64,000 nucleotides of DNA from NCBI GenBank assembly GCA_946122785.1, contig CAMGYJ010000008.1:15153475-15217474 (forward strand), read 5' to 3'. Shown piece after piece: positions 10,641-21,903 of the stretch. The translations under genes were made by a program, and so were the position numbers. Origin of the DNA: Linum tenue. Taxonomy: Eukaryota > Streptophyta > Magnoliopsida > Malpighiales > Linaceae. The notes beneath the pieces were generated by a model. That model saw only the letters and a program-made list of their open reading frames with translations, did no database searches and was not told where the DNA came from. Numbering within the stretch: the stretch's first letter is position 1; each line of letters begins with the position of its first letter.

Positions 10641-13205
10641 TGCATAATTTTTTGGTGTTATAATGGAGGGTCGGAGAGAATGCACAAATAAAACAGTTAT
10701 AATGTTATTTGCTCACTACTAACATCCATCCAACATATGTTGGGTTACACAAAAGCAATTAGTGTTTTTTGACACGTTTACTTAGCAACATCAACATGCA
10801 TGTGATAATTACGTTTTAGCATCATGTTGTAAGTTCAAAGAACTGACATGACGCAACAATAACGTCTTCGATTGATGATAACATGAGTGTAGGGAATACA
10901 ATAAATTTTGCTGAAGTTTAGTCAAACTCAAAAATAGGATAAATTAAACAAACAAAATAACTAAACATGGACAAAAGTATAGAAGATATACTACAACTGC
11001 AAGAAAAAAATGAAAACATGGAACTATCTACTTCCTCAATAGCAAGCAAAAAGTGCAACATTCACGCCATCAGCTCTGGCTCCCTTTTGCTGCTGACATT
11101 TTGCTGCAGACAAAAGCAAATAATCAGAGAGATAAAACATGGCAGACTACCAGGGGGAGAAGGAAAAAAAAGAGAAGGAAAGAGACAATGATAAAATTAC
11201 CTTCGCCGATGCCTATCCACTGTCTCAAGAGAAGATGATTATGATGATGAGGACCGTGTCTGACCTAGCTGTAGATCTGGATGTGAAGAGGAAAATTGGA
11301 TGGAATCACAATCCACAAAATGAGGAATACAAAAGAACAGGGAAAATGATACAAACAGATACCGGATCAGCAGATCTGCATGAACCATGAATAAAAACGG
11401 AAAAGACCGCCCTCAAGCCACATCGCTCTAGGCTCGCTCCCCCAATCTCCCTAACTGATTCTCGAGGCCAACATCATCGTTTGTGGTTCCAACTAAAAGT
11501 AATCCCCGCTAACCCATGATCGAATCATCTAATAAGCACCTGACGCACGAAAGTATCCCTATGACCAAAGCGAAAAGAAGTGAGATTCAATCTGTAGGTA
11601 CAACCCAAAGAAACTGAGAGAGAGGAACCGAAAAAACAAAAGAGATAGTACCTTCGAGTGCCAAGAATATTCTGACAAATCAAGCTCAAAAGCCGTGGCA
11701 GATCTGGGTCTCTGCAAAACTTTCTCATGCCTGTAAAATCGGCCCATTGCTGAACTTTAACAGTATGACTGGGATTCCACAACCGCCACAGCCAAGCCAA
11801 ATCTATAACAAGGACTCGTAACCTGAAGAAAAAAAGCCCAGAAGAGAGGGATAGAGCAAAACCATTTTCCCGTGTAAGTGTTCCCCCCTCATTGATGAAG
11901 ACGCTACATCCAGAAGCAGATCTAAAAGTAAGATGGGGAATCAACCATGAAGACCTCACATCAAACCCATTGAAGAGAGAGATCGAGAGACTCGGAGAGA
12001 GAAAGATTCACCTACCGATTGAAACTCACCATCCTGCCCTTTAAGCTCTACTCCGAACCCTCGCCAAACTTCCAAAATACAACTCGATCAAACTCGAACC
12101 CCGCGTTCAATACCTCCCAGAGAAAGTCGAAGAAAAGAGGAAGAAAAACCCAATTAATTCCCGAAACAAAATGAGCAACTTAGAGAAAGCAAATCAACCA
12201 GCAATAGAAAAACCCAACATAAAAATTAGTTTGGTGTCGAGCTCGTGAAAAGAGGGGATATGGAGCCGAGCGTGAGAATCGTCAAGGAGAGCGTGTCGAG
12301 TTCGTGAGAAGAGAGAAAATGTAGCTGAGCGTGAGAATCGTCCAGGAGAGCGTAAGAATCGTTTAGGATACGATCGGCGTCAAAACTGCAAGGGAGGATT
12401 TGATCGGCGTCGAGATTGTGAGGAGAGGGAGAATGAGAGCTGAGCGTGAGAATCGTCCAGGAGAGAGAAAGAGTTAACAAATAAAGAAGCAAAACCTGAG
12501 AGAAAGGGAATCGTTCGATGAGATTTGGACCAGGGACTCTCCCTCTCTCATATCCTCCAATAAAGAAGCAAAAGCAGAGAGGAAGATATTTAGCCTAAAA
12601 CGATGAGATTTGGAGCAGAGACTCTCTCTCTCATAAGCTGGAAATCCCTCATCGCCTAAAACAACAAAAAATATTCAGCCTCTATTTTGGAGAGAGTCAC
12701 CCATTTGAGGCTAGCGCGCTTTTCATGGCAGAGAAAAGAAGCAATAGAGAGAGAGAGTGGGTTGCAGACTTGCAGCTGCGAAATGATGGCAAGGCAGGCT
12801 GGGGCGCTTTCTGTGACAGCTGCAAAGTGATGGCAAGGAAGGCCCAGCCAAACCAACCAACCAATCAGAGGGAAAAGTTGAGAGAAGCAGCGAAAGAAAA
12901 GCTGGAAAGCATAGAGCGAAGGGGAAATGAGTGGTGATTTGAGGGCAACTCGCCACTCACAGCAACACATCAGCAAACAAAGCTGGCCCAGGACTGGATA
13001 AATTCGGCAGCAGCCTAACTAATCTCACCCCTTCCAAGTTGGACAAACAGCGGCGGGCCCAACTGCAGACGATGAACCAATCAGAGGAAGGTGAATAGTA
13101 ATTTTGAGTGTAGATGAATAAGAATTTTGAGTATAGGTGAATAGTAAACTCAGTCTTGGTGTACAGGAACCATGTCTTTGCAAATAACTTGTTCTAATTA
13201 TATAT
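10641..13205. other. Unassigned 2.6-kb stretch between array blocks
   Basis: No gene can be supported. ORFs of 60-144 codons occur on both strands without recognisable domains. A GA-rich imperfect tandem repeat (units of GAGCGTGAGAATCGTCCAGG) lies at about 12230-12480. The region 12500-12960 is purine-rich, with GAGAGAGAG runs. Composition resembles transcribed 5' UTR/intron DNA of an unidentified minus-strand gene, or a degenerate element. Confidence 0.4.
12230..12480. repeat. Imperfect tandem repeat (GAGCGTGAGAATCGT unit)
   Basis: Three to four degenerate units share GAGCGTGAGAATCGTCCAGG and GTCGAGxTCGTGAGAAGAG. The 88-codon minus-strand ORF here is a product of this repeat. Confidence 0.65.
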
Positions 13206-13690
13206 GAACTAGAAAAGCGGATAAACTCAGCCACGAAACAAAACCGGTCAATACCATAGATTCGGGTTCAATTGTCTTCCCAACAAAACACAGTTGACAA
13301 TAAATACAAACCCAACAAACAATAGCTAAACACAAAGGTTGAAGAATAAGAGAGTGGGGTAAAAGAAAGTTTTGGAACTTGCCAACTTGCAATGAACAGT
13401 GTGAGAGCCACTAATTAATAGTACTCAAACCTAGAATTTTATATATGAATTATATATGAACTACAAAAGCGGATAAACTCGGCCATGAAACAAAACTGGT
13501 CAATACCATAGATTCAGGTTCAATTGTATTCCCAACAAAACACAATGGACAATAAATACAAACCCAACAAACAATAGCTAAACACAAAGTTGTAGAATAG
13601 GAGAGTGGGGTAATATAAAATTTTGGAACTTCCACACTTGCAAGGAGGAGTGTGAGAGCCACTAATAAATAGTAACTCAAATCTAGTAAT
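13206..13690. repeat. Tandem ~243-bp repeat array, block 2
   Basis: Two more units of the array at 9753-10330 begin AACTAGAAAAGCGG at 13206 and AACTACAAAAGCGG at 13459. The 253-bp spacing includes a small duplication of TTATATATGAA. They share the CAATACCATAGATTC and AAACACAAAG blocks with block 1. Confidence 0.85.
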
Positions 13691-14294
13691 ATATGAATTA
13701 GCTACTAGCAAAGCAATTTGAATTTGTGACTTTCTGATGGAAGACTAATGGCTTACTGCTAGACCAAATACTTAATTTCAATCAACGACTTCATTTTACA
13801 AAATATAATTTACATGAAAATAATACTTTCACTTTTGGATCAACATTAAATTTATTATTCTTTAAAAAATTTGTTCTTGTACACTCACGAAGCGGTAGCG
13901 AGAGAGTTTTTTCTAGTAATATTAAAACTAAACCTATATCACACGTAAAGAAAAGACAAAGTGTTCGTGGCCCGGAATCTAGAAACTGCAATGCTATATA
14001 TGCTCTTTCAACTGTTGAAGGTTTTAATGGAAGTCCAGATAGGTCAAATCCGAAGACATTAGCTAAAATAATTGAGCCTATCTTCACATCTCGACCGCGC
14101 AATGTGGAAACTGCTGCTAGCCACACACGGCTCCTTGTTCCATTTTCTCCCACGCTTACATGACAATAATGAAAGCAGGTTTGAATTTACTGGAAAAAAA
14201 TAGCACTTTCAACAAATCTACGGTACACGGCCCTCTAATTCAATCGATCATAAAAGAAAATTTGCCCTTCCAATTACGCTAGTAGACGTAGTGG
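13691..14294. other. Upstream flank of dioxygenase 2
   Basis: AT-rich, with no gene or element recognised. It holds a minus-strand ORF of 120 codons (13791-14153) without motifs, which I do not accept as a gene. Confidence 0.45.
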
Positions 14295-14301
14295 TATAAA
14301 T
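14295..14301 (+). promoter_or_regulatory. TATA box of dioxygenase gene 2
   Basis: TATAAAT lies about 75 bases upstream of the ATG at 14376, a normal plant spacing allowing a short leader. Confidence 0.6.
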
Positions 14302-14375
14302 TAACGAGCACCACACCTTTCAAATTCTTCCAACTGATCAACACAATCGGCCGGAGAAAATAGGGGTTGCAAACA

Positions 14376-16158
14376 ATGGCGGCTCTCCCAGAATACTTAG
14401 CTCATGATCGCCTCTCCGAGCTGAAGGCTTTCGACGAGACGAAAGCCGGAGTGAAGGGGCTTGTGGACGCAGGAATCACTCAGATCCCTCGAATCTTCCA
14501 CACGCCGCCTCATCTCCTCGACAAGAGGCCATCAGTTCGAGCCGATCAAGGTTGCAACAACTTCAGCTTCCCGATCATCGACCTTGAAGGCGTCCGCGGG
14601 CAGGGTACGGACAAATGGAAGCGCGTCGCCGAGAAAATCGGCGACGCATCGTCCAAGTGGGGATTTTTCCAGGTGGTGAACCATGGAATTCCTACGAGTG
14701 TGCTGGAGGAGATGAAGTCTGGAGTCTTGAGGTTTCATGAGCAGGATCTCAAGGAGAAGAAGCGATTCTTCTCCCGTGATCCTGCTCGAAAAGTTGCTTA
14801 CAACAGCAACTTTGATTTGTATAGCGGGCCGGTGGCTAACTGGAGGGACACCAACTACTATTACATGGCCCCTGACCCTCCTCTGCCGGAGACGATACCA
14901 CCACCTTGCAGGTTATACATAGAATAATTAACCAGATTTGATTTAATTTATAGAATAGGTGTGTTTAAACTTGTTAAAATTTGTTACATAGTATTATACT
15001 GTGACAGAGTGTCAGTATCGTAGTCATGATTTTGTTTAAGGTGGATCCGATGTAAAAATCATGTCTAATCATTTGACAAGCATGTTCTTCACGTACTCTA
15101 TTGTGAAAATATTCTTTCAAAACTTTTATACATTGATAATAACCATACTAATTTTAAAAGATGCACATAAAAAAGGAAATGAATCTATATGTCAGAAAAT
15201 GGATAAAAACACCAACGATAGGTGTAAATTAATAAAAAAATTATTTGAAACTTGTTGAGTTGGCAGTGACATGGCGCGTTGACTAACGGTCAACGAGTTT
15301 GACCGTCCAAGTTAACGGTCAAAAGTTGGATCTGGCCAAATTGTTTATTTTGGTATATAGTTTGGGCCAGGATGTTATAGATCGAAAAGATTGGTCAAGA
15401 TGTTTATTTTGGTTAAAGTTCAGGCCATACGAAAATATTAACCCATTAGTTAACTACAAAGTTTTTATATTGTTTATTTTCTTATTTTGTCAATTGCAAC
15501 AATGTCCACTAGCTTTTATTCGAATTGCTACATCGATCGGGAAAAAGTTACACGGTGAAGATTGATTTGTTACTCTTGCAGAGAAATCTTGATAGAGTAC
15601 TCGAAGCAACTGGAGAAACTAGCAAGCCTACTCTTCCAATTGTTGTCGGAGGCTTTGGGTCTAGCAACAAATTACCTGCAAGAAATGGACTGTGCAAAAG
15701 GGGTAAACGTAATGCTGCACTACTATCCAGCGTGTCCGCAACCAGAACTGACCATGGGAACGACCAGGCACACCGACACCAACTTCATCACCATCCTCTT
15801 ACAGGACAATATCGGTGGCCTTCAGGTTCTTCATCAGGATCAGTGGGTTGATGTGCCTCCAGTGCCTGGAGCTCTGGTGGTGAACATCGGAGATCTGCTT
15901 CAGCTCGTATCGAACGACAAGTTCTTAAGTGCGGAGCACAGGGTGCTGGCAAGTAAAGTCGGGCCAAGGGTATCTGTAGCTTGCTTTTTCAGCACGGGTC
16001 TGCTGCCCAACTCCAAAGTGTATGGACCCATCAAAGAGTTGTTGTCGGAAGAGAATCCTCCGAGGTACAGGGAAGTGACGATTCCGGAGTTCGTTGGGTA
16101 CGTGAAGGGCAGGGGCCTCGATGGGAGTTCTTTTCTGCAGCATTTCGAGCTCCGCTAG
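14376..16158 (+). CDS. 2-oxoglutarate/Fe(II) dioxygenase, ACC-oxidase-homolog type (copy 2, intact, divergent)
   Basis: Exon 1 (14376-14911) and exon 2 (15582-16158) join in frame to 370 codons. ATG 14376 is chosen because it aligns with the start of the paralogs ([21 protein letters not shown]); no in-frame ATG lies just upstream. Iron ligands are H242, D244 (RHTD) and H298 (EHRV), and the co-substrate site is R308-x-S310. The 670-bp intron contains MULE-TIR-like sequence (GTTAACGGTCAAA near 15312). The second intron of copies 1, 3 and 4 is absent: GDLLQ runs directly into LVSNDKF without a break. The protein is clearly more diverged than the other copies, including a longer linker after HTPPHLLD, so it may have a different substrate. 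Role inferred only to family level: cytosolic oxidation of a small molecule. Confidence 0.93.
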
Positions 16159-16674
16159 AGCTAGAGCTGGAGGAGGAAATAAAATATTGTAACGAGCACC
16201 AATTTATTCCTGTTTTATGGAAAGAGCTTTCCCATCACCATATCTCTATTGTCAAGGTTGTTGTCCTAGTTCATCTGGGTACTGTCCTCGAGTAATAGAA
16301 CCAATTATATTGATTGACTTATATAAATTGACAATTTTCATTTCAATTACACAATAACTTCCTCATTGGGTTTTGGTCAGATAAGTGCTTTCACTTCACA
16401 CCACAGTTTACACTTTACATCAACATTCAGTTGGACAAAACTCTATGTGTGGCTTTGACTTGAGAACAAAGTCAAGTTGGAATCCTTGTAATCAACCACA
16501 TCTCCAACTTCCCGAAGATCTTCTAGATAAGGCACTTGTTCTAAGGACAGAGCCAACAGCCCTGGTAAAAATTTGTATCAATTGAGACTTGAGAGGCAAA
16601 TTTGACAATGAATTATTGTAGAGGCGCATATTTGGGAAAAGTTATCACTTTCAAAGAACAAACAACATGTTAGT
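16159..16674. other. 3' flank of dioxygenase 2
   Basis: 3' UTR then AT-rich DNA. Nothing recognisable. Confidence 0.5.
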
Positions 16675-17210
16675 GTTTGGTAGAGTCGGGTCTATTGGTC
16701 TTTTTTCCTCACATCTTGGGCCTATGTTGTATCTCTAACGATCAATTCTCTGTCAGTCTTTTGCTTCTGTTTTTTCCTCTGCACTTTCTGTTACCTACTT
16801 GCCTCCTCTTAATTCCTTCCCCAGCGATGTTTTCTCTCTCTCTCTTGAGGGCCTGATTGGTTTCTTTATTCTTTCCTTTTGCTTTTTCGTCGAACCTCAC
16901 CCAGAATCACCATTTTCAATCTTCACAAATATTCTTCCTCTCTCCTCTCCTCATCAGAAAAACCCACAACAACCAATTTCGATCTACACAAATCTTCTTC
17001 CTTTCCTCTCCTTTCGCTCTGATGGCGAAAAAATTGCCAAAGATTGCTCTCCTCCACCCCATCACACTCTACTTCTTCTCCGAAATTATCTTCCCATTTC
17101 CAGATTTATGAAAAAAGAATCCGGCGACTAGGATTAGAAGGAGGAAGGAACAAGAGTGGGAAGATCAGAATGTGCTAATCTTTTATTGTTCTGTAGTTTG
17201 TTGTTCGATT
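16675..17210 (+). repeat. ~535-bp direct repeat, left copy
   Basis: The copy begins GTTTGGTAGAGTC and ends at the TAGTTTGTTGTTCGATTTTT block. Pyrimidine-rich tracts (CTTCTTCCTTTCCTCTCC) give it the look of a duplicated promoter/5' UTR. The right copy is 17575-18165, offset about 898 bp. Small ORFs inside are unsupported. Confidence 0.75.
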
Positions 17211-17574
17211 TTTTTCGTTTTCTTGCCTCACGTTTGTTGTCCTTCTTGCTTATTATTTTTTTAATTTCCAGAAACCTTATGCTGTCAATGGAGCTTCATA
17301 TTGACGTAGATGAATCTGAAAGGAAAGTGTGCCGCCTGAATCTAGCGCCACGTCGACTTGTGGGTTTTAGACGATAGTTACGAGGCGGTCGGTCCGTGCA
17401 GAGGGTTTCGAGGTCAAGATCGTTATGAAACTTTAGGGGAGGCACAAAAAACTCTATTTCAGGAAACAGGGAACTCCACCTCCGTTGTCCATAGCTTTCG
17501 GTTCAACAGGCTGGTCTTCGACCCTAATAGGAAAAGCAGGTAGAAGGAGTCCTGCTCCAGAAATACATGTTGCT
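17211..17574. other. Spacer between the direct repeats
   Basis: About 365 bases between the two copies. No gene recognised, and no primer-binding site or polypurine tract that would make the pair LTRs. Confidence 0.45.
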
Positions 17575-18165
17575 GTTTGGTAGAGTCACTTCTATTGGTC
17601 TTTTCTACTAACATCTTGGGCCTATATTGTATCTCTAACGATCTATTCTCTGTCAGTCTTCTGCTTCTGTTTTTCCTCAACACTCTCTGTTGCCTACTTG
17701 CCTCCTCTTAATTCCTTCCCCAATGATGTTTTCTCTCTCTCCCTTTAGGGTATGATTGGTTTCTTTATTCTTCCCTTTTGATTTTTCATTGAACCTCACC
17801 CAGACCACCATTTTCAATCTTCACAAATCTTCTTTCTCTCTCCTCCTCTCCTCATGAGAAAAACCCACAACAACCAATTTCGATCTACACAAATTTTCTT
17901 CCTTTCTTCTCCTTTCTTGCTCTGATGACGAGAAATTCCCAAAGATTGCTCTCCTCCTCCTCATCACACTCTACTTTACTCTGAAATTATCTTCCCGTTT
18001 CCAGATTTATGGAAAAAGAATCCTGTGAGATGCTTAGAAGGAGGAAGGAACAAGAATGGGATTTCTAAAAAAGAATCTGGTGAAAGAATCAGAAGGAGGA
18101 AGGAACGAGAATGGGAAGATTAGAATGTGCTAATCTTTTATTGTTCTGTAGTTTGTTGTTCGATT
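17575..18165 (+). repeat. ~535-bp direct repeat, right copy
   Basis: Same order of blocks as 16675-17210 with scattered substitutions. An extra internal duplication of GAAGGAGGAAGGAACAAGAA-like sequence lies near 18020-18110. Confidence 0.75.
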
Positions 18166-19002
18166 TTTTGATGTTTTTGAAGATAATAGTCATGCAGCTA
18201 GGTAACTTTTGGATGTTTTAGTTTGTTATGATGCTTATTTCTTCAACTACTATATAATTGAATGGCCTGATGGTTGTATAAGTGGGAGGGATTTCTTTGA
18301 TTGAAGCAAGGTGGTGTTTGGTCTTGGTAGGGAGGGAGAATTACTTCATTGTTTCATAAAGGCCATAGGATAGGAAAGCTGTTCAAGTCAATGACCAATG
18401 AACTTGCACATTTTAACAAAAACAAGAACATATTCCTTTTCTTTTATGCCCTAATGCTCAGGAATTTGCACAACTCACGAAAACCTTTCACACATTTTGT
18501 GGAATATGAAGGCATTTTAAGGCAAACTGAATTAGCATATTTTAATGTGTTTTACTTCATTAATCTGTTTCCGCACACTAATTGTGTCTTTCGGGAAAAT
18601 TGCTATATGTGCCCCGTGAATTCTCCATTATGACATCACAAACTTCCTCCCGACGCAAAGCGCGAGTTTCCTTACTAGTACATAGTAAAGAAGCAAAGGG
18701 CCGGTTTTTGTCTTTCTCTCCAGTTGGGCATGAAGTCCAAACCTTGGGAATCTTTTGTCTGCTTCCTCTGTTGGGCCTCGCTAGGTTGCTAATGTTCAGA
18801 ATTCACTTAGGCCTTGGATTGGTCCAAGTTTTCTCTTGTTCATCCATCCGTTGGTCAACCAAGTTTGCCTGGGCTTTTTCACTGTTTATCTGGGCATTTA
18901 ACGTTTTGCTTGTGCATATATATATATATGTATGGATCATGGATGATTTTGAGTAAAATCAAAAGTAGGATATACTTTGAATCACCAATTAGTACATCTT
19001 TG
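18166..19002. other. Intergenic DNA
   Basis: No gene supported. ORFs at 18349-18633 and 18582-18956 have no recognisable domain. A short TA microsatellite lies near 18915. Confidence 0.4.
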
Positions 19003-19297
19003 TGTTAGTAAACGGTATATGATTCATGATTGAACCTCTCTCTACAACTCGAGTTATTGGGATCAATTGGTTCTTGATATGGTATCAGAGACTTCTGTGA
19101 CCGAGAAGTCTTATGTTCGAATCCTAATGAACCCCATCTTTTTCAGTTAAGCACATAGTGTCCAGACTTGTGTTTGTGCAAACTCCAAGCCTATCTGAGT
19201 GGCTTGAATTTGAGGGGGTGTGTTAGTAAATGATATATGATCCACGATTAAAAGTCTCCCAACAACTCGAGTTATTTGGATCAAATGGTTCTTAATA
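19003..19297 (+). mobile_element. Complete TRIM (miniature LTR retrotransposon), 295 bp
   Basis: Two 77-bp LTRs (19003-19079 and 19221-19297) begin TGTTAGTAAA and end TTCTTGATA / TTCTTAATA. A methionine-tRNA-type primer-binding site TGGTATCAGAG starts at 19080 immediately after LTR1. A polypurine tract (GAGGGGG) lies just before LTR2. A perfect 5-bp target duplication CTTTG occurs at 18998-19002 and 19298-19302. There is no coding capacity; such elements depend on proteins from autonomous LTR elements. Confidence 0.93.
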
Positions 19298-19327
19298 CTT
19301 TGTCACAATCATCATCTCATGTTCAGT

Positions 19328-20745
19328 TGACTCGCTATGACACAACTCCTAACAATGGCCAAGTGTAACCAATGAAAGGGACTGCAGTATAGTGCCACAA
19401 GTAATAAATATCGAATCCACGGGTCTCTAGAGTTACTATTACTCAACTTCAGTTCATTATCTAGCAAACTAGATTAAGGATTGATTAACTAAACTACTCT
19501 ACTAACTAAACTAAGTAAAACTACTAATTACAATTTGGGAACTCACTTAGGTATGATTCCCCCTAGCTCCTCAATTAGGTCCAAGTTGCAATTACCTTTG
19601 GTTGATCTACTGTTGATTAAACTGCGGAAGATCCTAAATTAGCTTGGAATCTCTTAAGCTGACCAAGCCCTCTCAGTCCAACTACCCGGTAGACGACTAG
19701 TCTTCACCAGGATAGAAAGCTGAGGCTATGAACACAGAACTCCACTACTGGAATGAATTCCAGTACAAAGCAGTGAATTGATTGACTCTCGCACAACCAA
19801 TTCACCACTATCAATCAAGGAAGCTCTCTTAACCTAATCAGATTCTATCTATCATAGGTTAAAGCAAAAATCAAGAGAATTTGATCAAGATTCAATTGAC
19901 TTAATAAATCATGCCTCAATCGATTATAATCAATCAATATAGCATCCAAAACTTCATACAAGAAAGATCCTAACACATGGAACTAGGGTTCCTCAAAACC
20001 TAATTGAAGGGAAGTTACTCCATAGAGAAGAGAGAGACTGCAGAAATCTGATCTAGATCTTCAATCTCCAACTCCAAGCTTGATTCCTGAGCTCCAATGG
20101 CGAAGAAATCCTCCAAAATAGCTCCAAGAATGTTCCCAAGTCGCTCTCTCTCTCTAGGGTTCGTCCCTTGGGTGTTTGGGAACCAAAACCCAGCTCTCCC
20201 TTTCCTTTGGCTCAAATCTGCCTCAAAAACCCGATTCTGGGCGAATTACGGGCTGAATTACGATCGTAATTCTTCCATGCCCGTATTTTGCCCAAAACAC
20301 GTGTTTTGTTTAAGTTTCAGCGCACCCAAAGCTCCTCTCGGCAGTGAAAATACGGGCATGGGAGGCCAAATTACGGTCGTAATTCTTCCTCCGCTCCTGT
20401 TCAAAGCTTCGTTTCTCCCTCGTCCAGACTCCAAATCAGTCGCCGTCTTTACCCAGGCGCTCGTAGTCTCGTCCTCTTTCTTTTCATAACAAAATTCCAT
20501 GATAATTTGTCCATAATATGAGGTAGAAATCCATTATTCCTCAGGTCATGCTCGGGTTTCTTCTCCCGAATTGCCAAATGATCTCCGATTGACTTGAAAC
20601 TTGCGCCTTTGCTTCAATTTACATGATAGGACCTGAAATGTGACAAAGGAACACAAACTAGCATAAAATAGTCCAAGAAAGCAAAAACTCAAGCCAAAAT
20701 GATCAAGAAACGAGGGTGCAAACATGTGCAAATACGACGTTATCA
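19328..20745 (-). mobile_element. Solo LTR (~1.42 kb), likely Ty3/gypsy
   Basis: It begins TGACTCGCTATGACAC, ends TACGACGTTATCA, and is flanked by a perfect 5-bp duplication TCAGT (19323-19327 and 20746-20750). Read on the minus strand it starts TGATAACGTCGTATTTGC, resembling long LTRs of Tat/Athila-type plant gypsy elements as I remember them (family assignment is inference). No internal domain or second LTR is present, so it is a recombination remnant. ORFs within it are not genes. Confidence 0.8.
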
Positions 20746-20827
20746 TCAGTACTTTAGTTGAGTAAATCTATGAGATTTACAAAACCATGTTCCTTATCCC
20801 ACACATAAAGCCCTATCTTATACTAAT

Positions 20828-21180
20828 AGGGTAAATGACAAGGTTGGTCATTGAGATTACTAAAAACGTTCATGTTTGGTCACTAAAAATATTTAATTTC
20901 ATTCGTGGTCACTAAGTTTATTAAAACATGTCATGTTTGGTCACTCTCTGTCCAACTCCGTTAACTTTGTCTGATGTGGCAATTAAAAATTTATAAAAAA
21001 TTTATAAAACATGTCATGTTGACCGTTAAATATATGACGTGAAAATTAAAAATTAATAAAAATTTTATTTTAAATATTCCACCTCATTATTACTACTATT
21101 AAAAATAAAAAAATATTCATTTTAAATTCCTAAACCCAATGAACTAATCTCACCCCTCTTTCTCATCGTCGACTGAAAGA
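20828..21180 (+). repeat. Pack-MULE left terminal inverted repeat
   Basis: Inverted match to about 25530-25870. It contains TTGGTCA/CATGTTTGGTCACT and GTTAACTTTGTCTGATGTGG blocks. A small internal duplication, TTTATAAAACATGTCATGTT, lies near 20995-21020. Confidence 0.85.
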
Positions 21181-21903
21181 GGGTGTCGACCCAATCATTT
21201 GACAAAACAGAGCAAAGAAGCCGCCATGAATCCTTACCAGGTCTTATGTCCATTCCTATTCCTAAGGTTCAAAAAGCTTCCTTTCTGGGAATTGTTTGTG
21301 ATATGATCTCAATTTCAAGCTTCTACAACCTCCAATTCTCGTTCAAAGTTTGGATCAAGTTAATGAGAAACAAGATGGAATTTGCCTAAGTGTGGGAACA
21401 GTTCTGGGGAGCCTACTTTGGAAGGATGAATTAATCTCACAAATGGCTAAGTGAAATTGTGATTGTAAGGGCTTGTTTTGAAGCTTGGGAGTTCCTTTAT
21501 ACGTTGTTGCAATTGGATCATGGAAGGAAGGTCGGGAGCATTGTTTTTCAAGGCCATCAAAAGTCTATCCTGCATTCTGGAAATTGCCAGTTTGTGACTA
21601 AGGCAGAAGGGCAGTTTGAAGATGCTGCTTTGAACTCGAATTCCAGACGTTTGGGGCTTGATCAGCTGGAGCTTGGAGTTGGAAATGAAACTATGGAAAT
21701 TTTTAAACCTAGGGAAGGGATTGGCTAAGTTCGACTCAGCCTAGAAGGCCAATTTCCGTGAGCTTGAAGTTAGTCACGAAGACTGGTTCCCTAGGAAGTT
21801 GCTTGGCCGAGAAGAATGTTGCGTGGAATACAAGTTTCAGTATTTTATTCGTTTTATTTTCCTTATTGCGTTTGTGCTTTGTTTCATTGTTCAATTAGGA
21901 GTG

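Noticed and set aside
11525..11959. 144-codon minus-strand ORF
   Set aside because: No recognisable domain; start context and neighbours give no support.
9684..13711. Several ~64-codon minus-strand ORFs resembling one another (IVCWVCIYCPLCF)
   Set aside because: They are the same frame of a 243-bp non-coding tandem repeat, without a promoter or independent conservation.
16675..18165. The two 535-bp direct repeats as LTRs of a small retrotransposon
   Set aside because: No TG..CA ends, primer-binding site, polypurine tract or target duplication was found.
18349..18956. Two ORFs of 94 and 124 codons
   Set aside because: No family motif, and the sequence around them is ordinary AT-rich intergenic DNA.
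20097..20500. 130-codon plus and 80-codon minus ORFs
   Set aside because: Inside a solo LTR with exact target duplication; not protein-coding.
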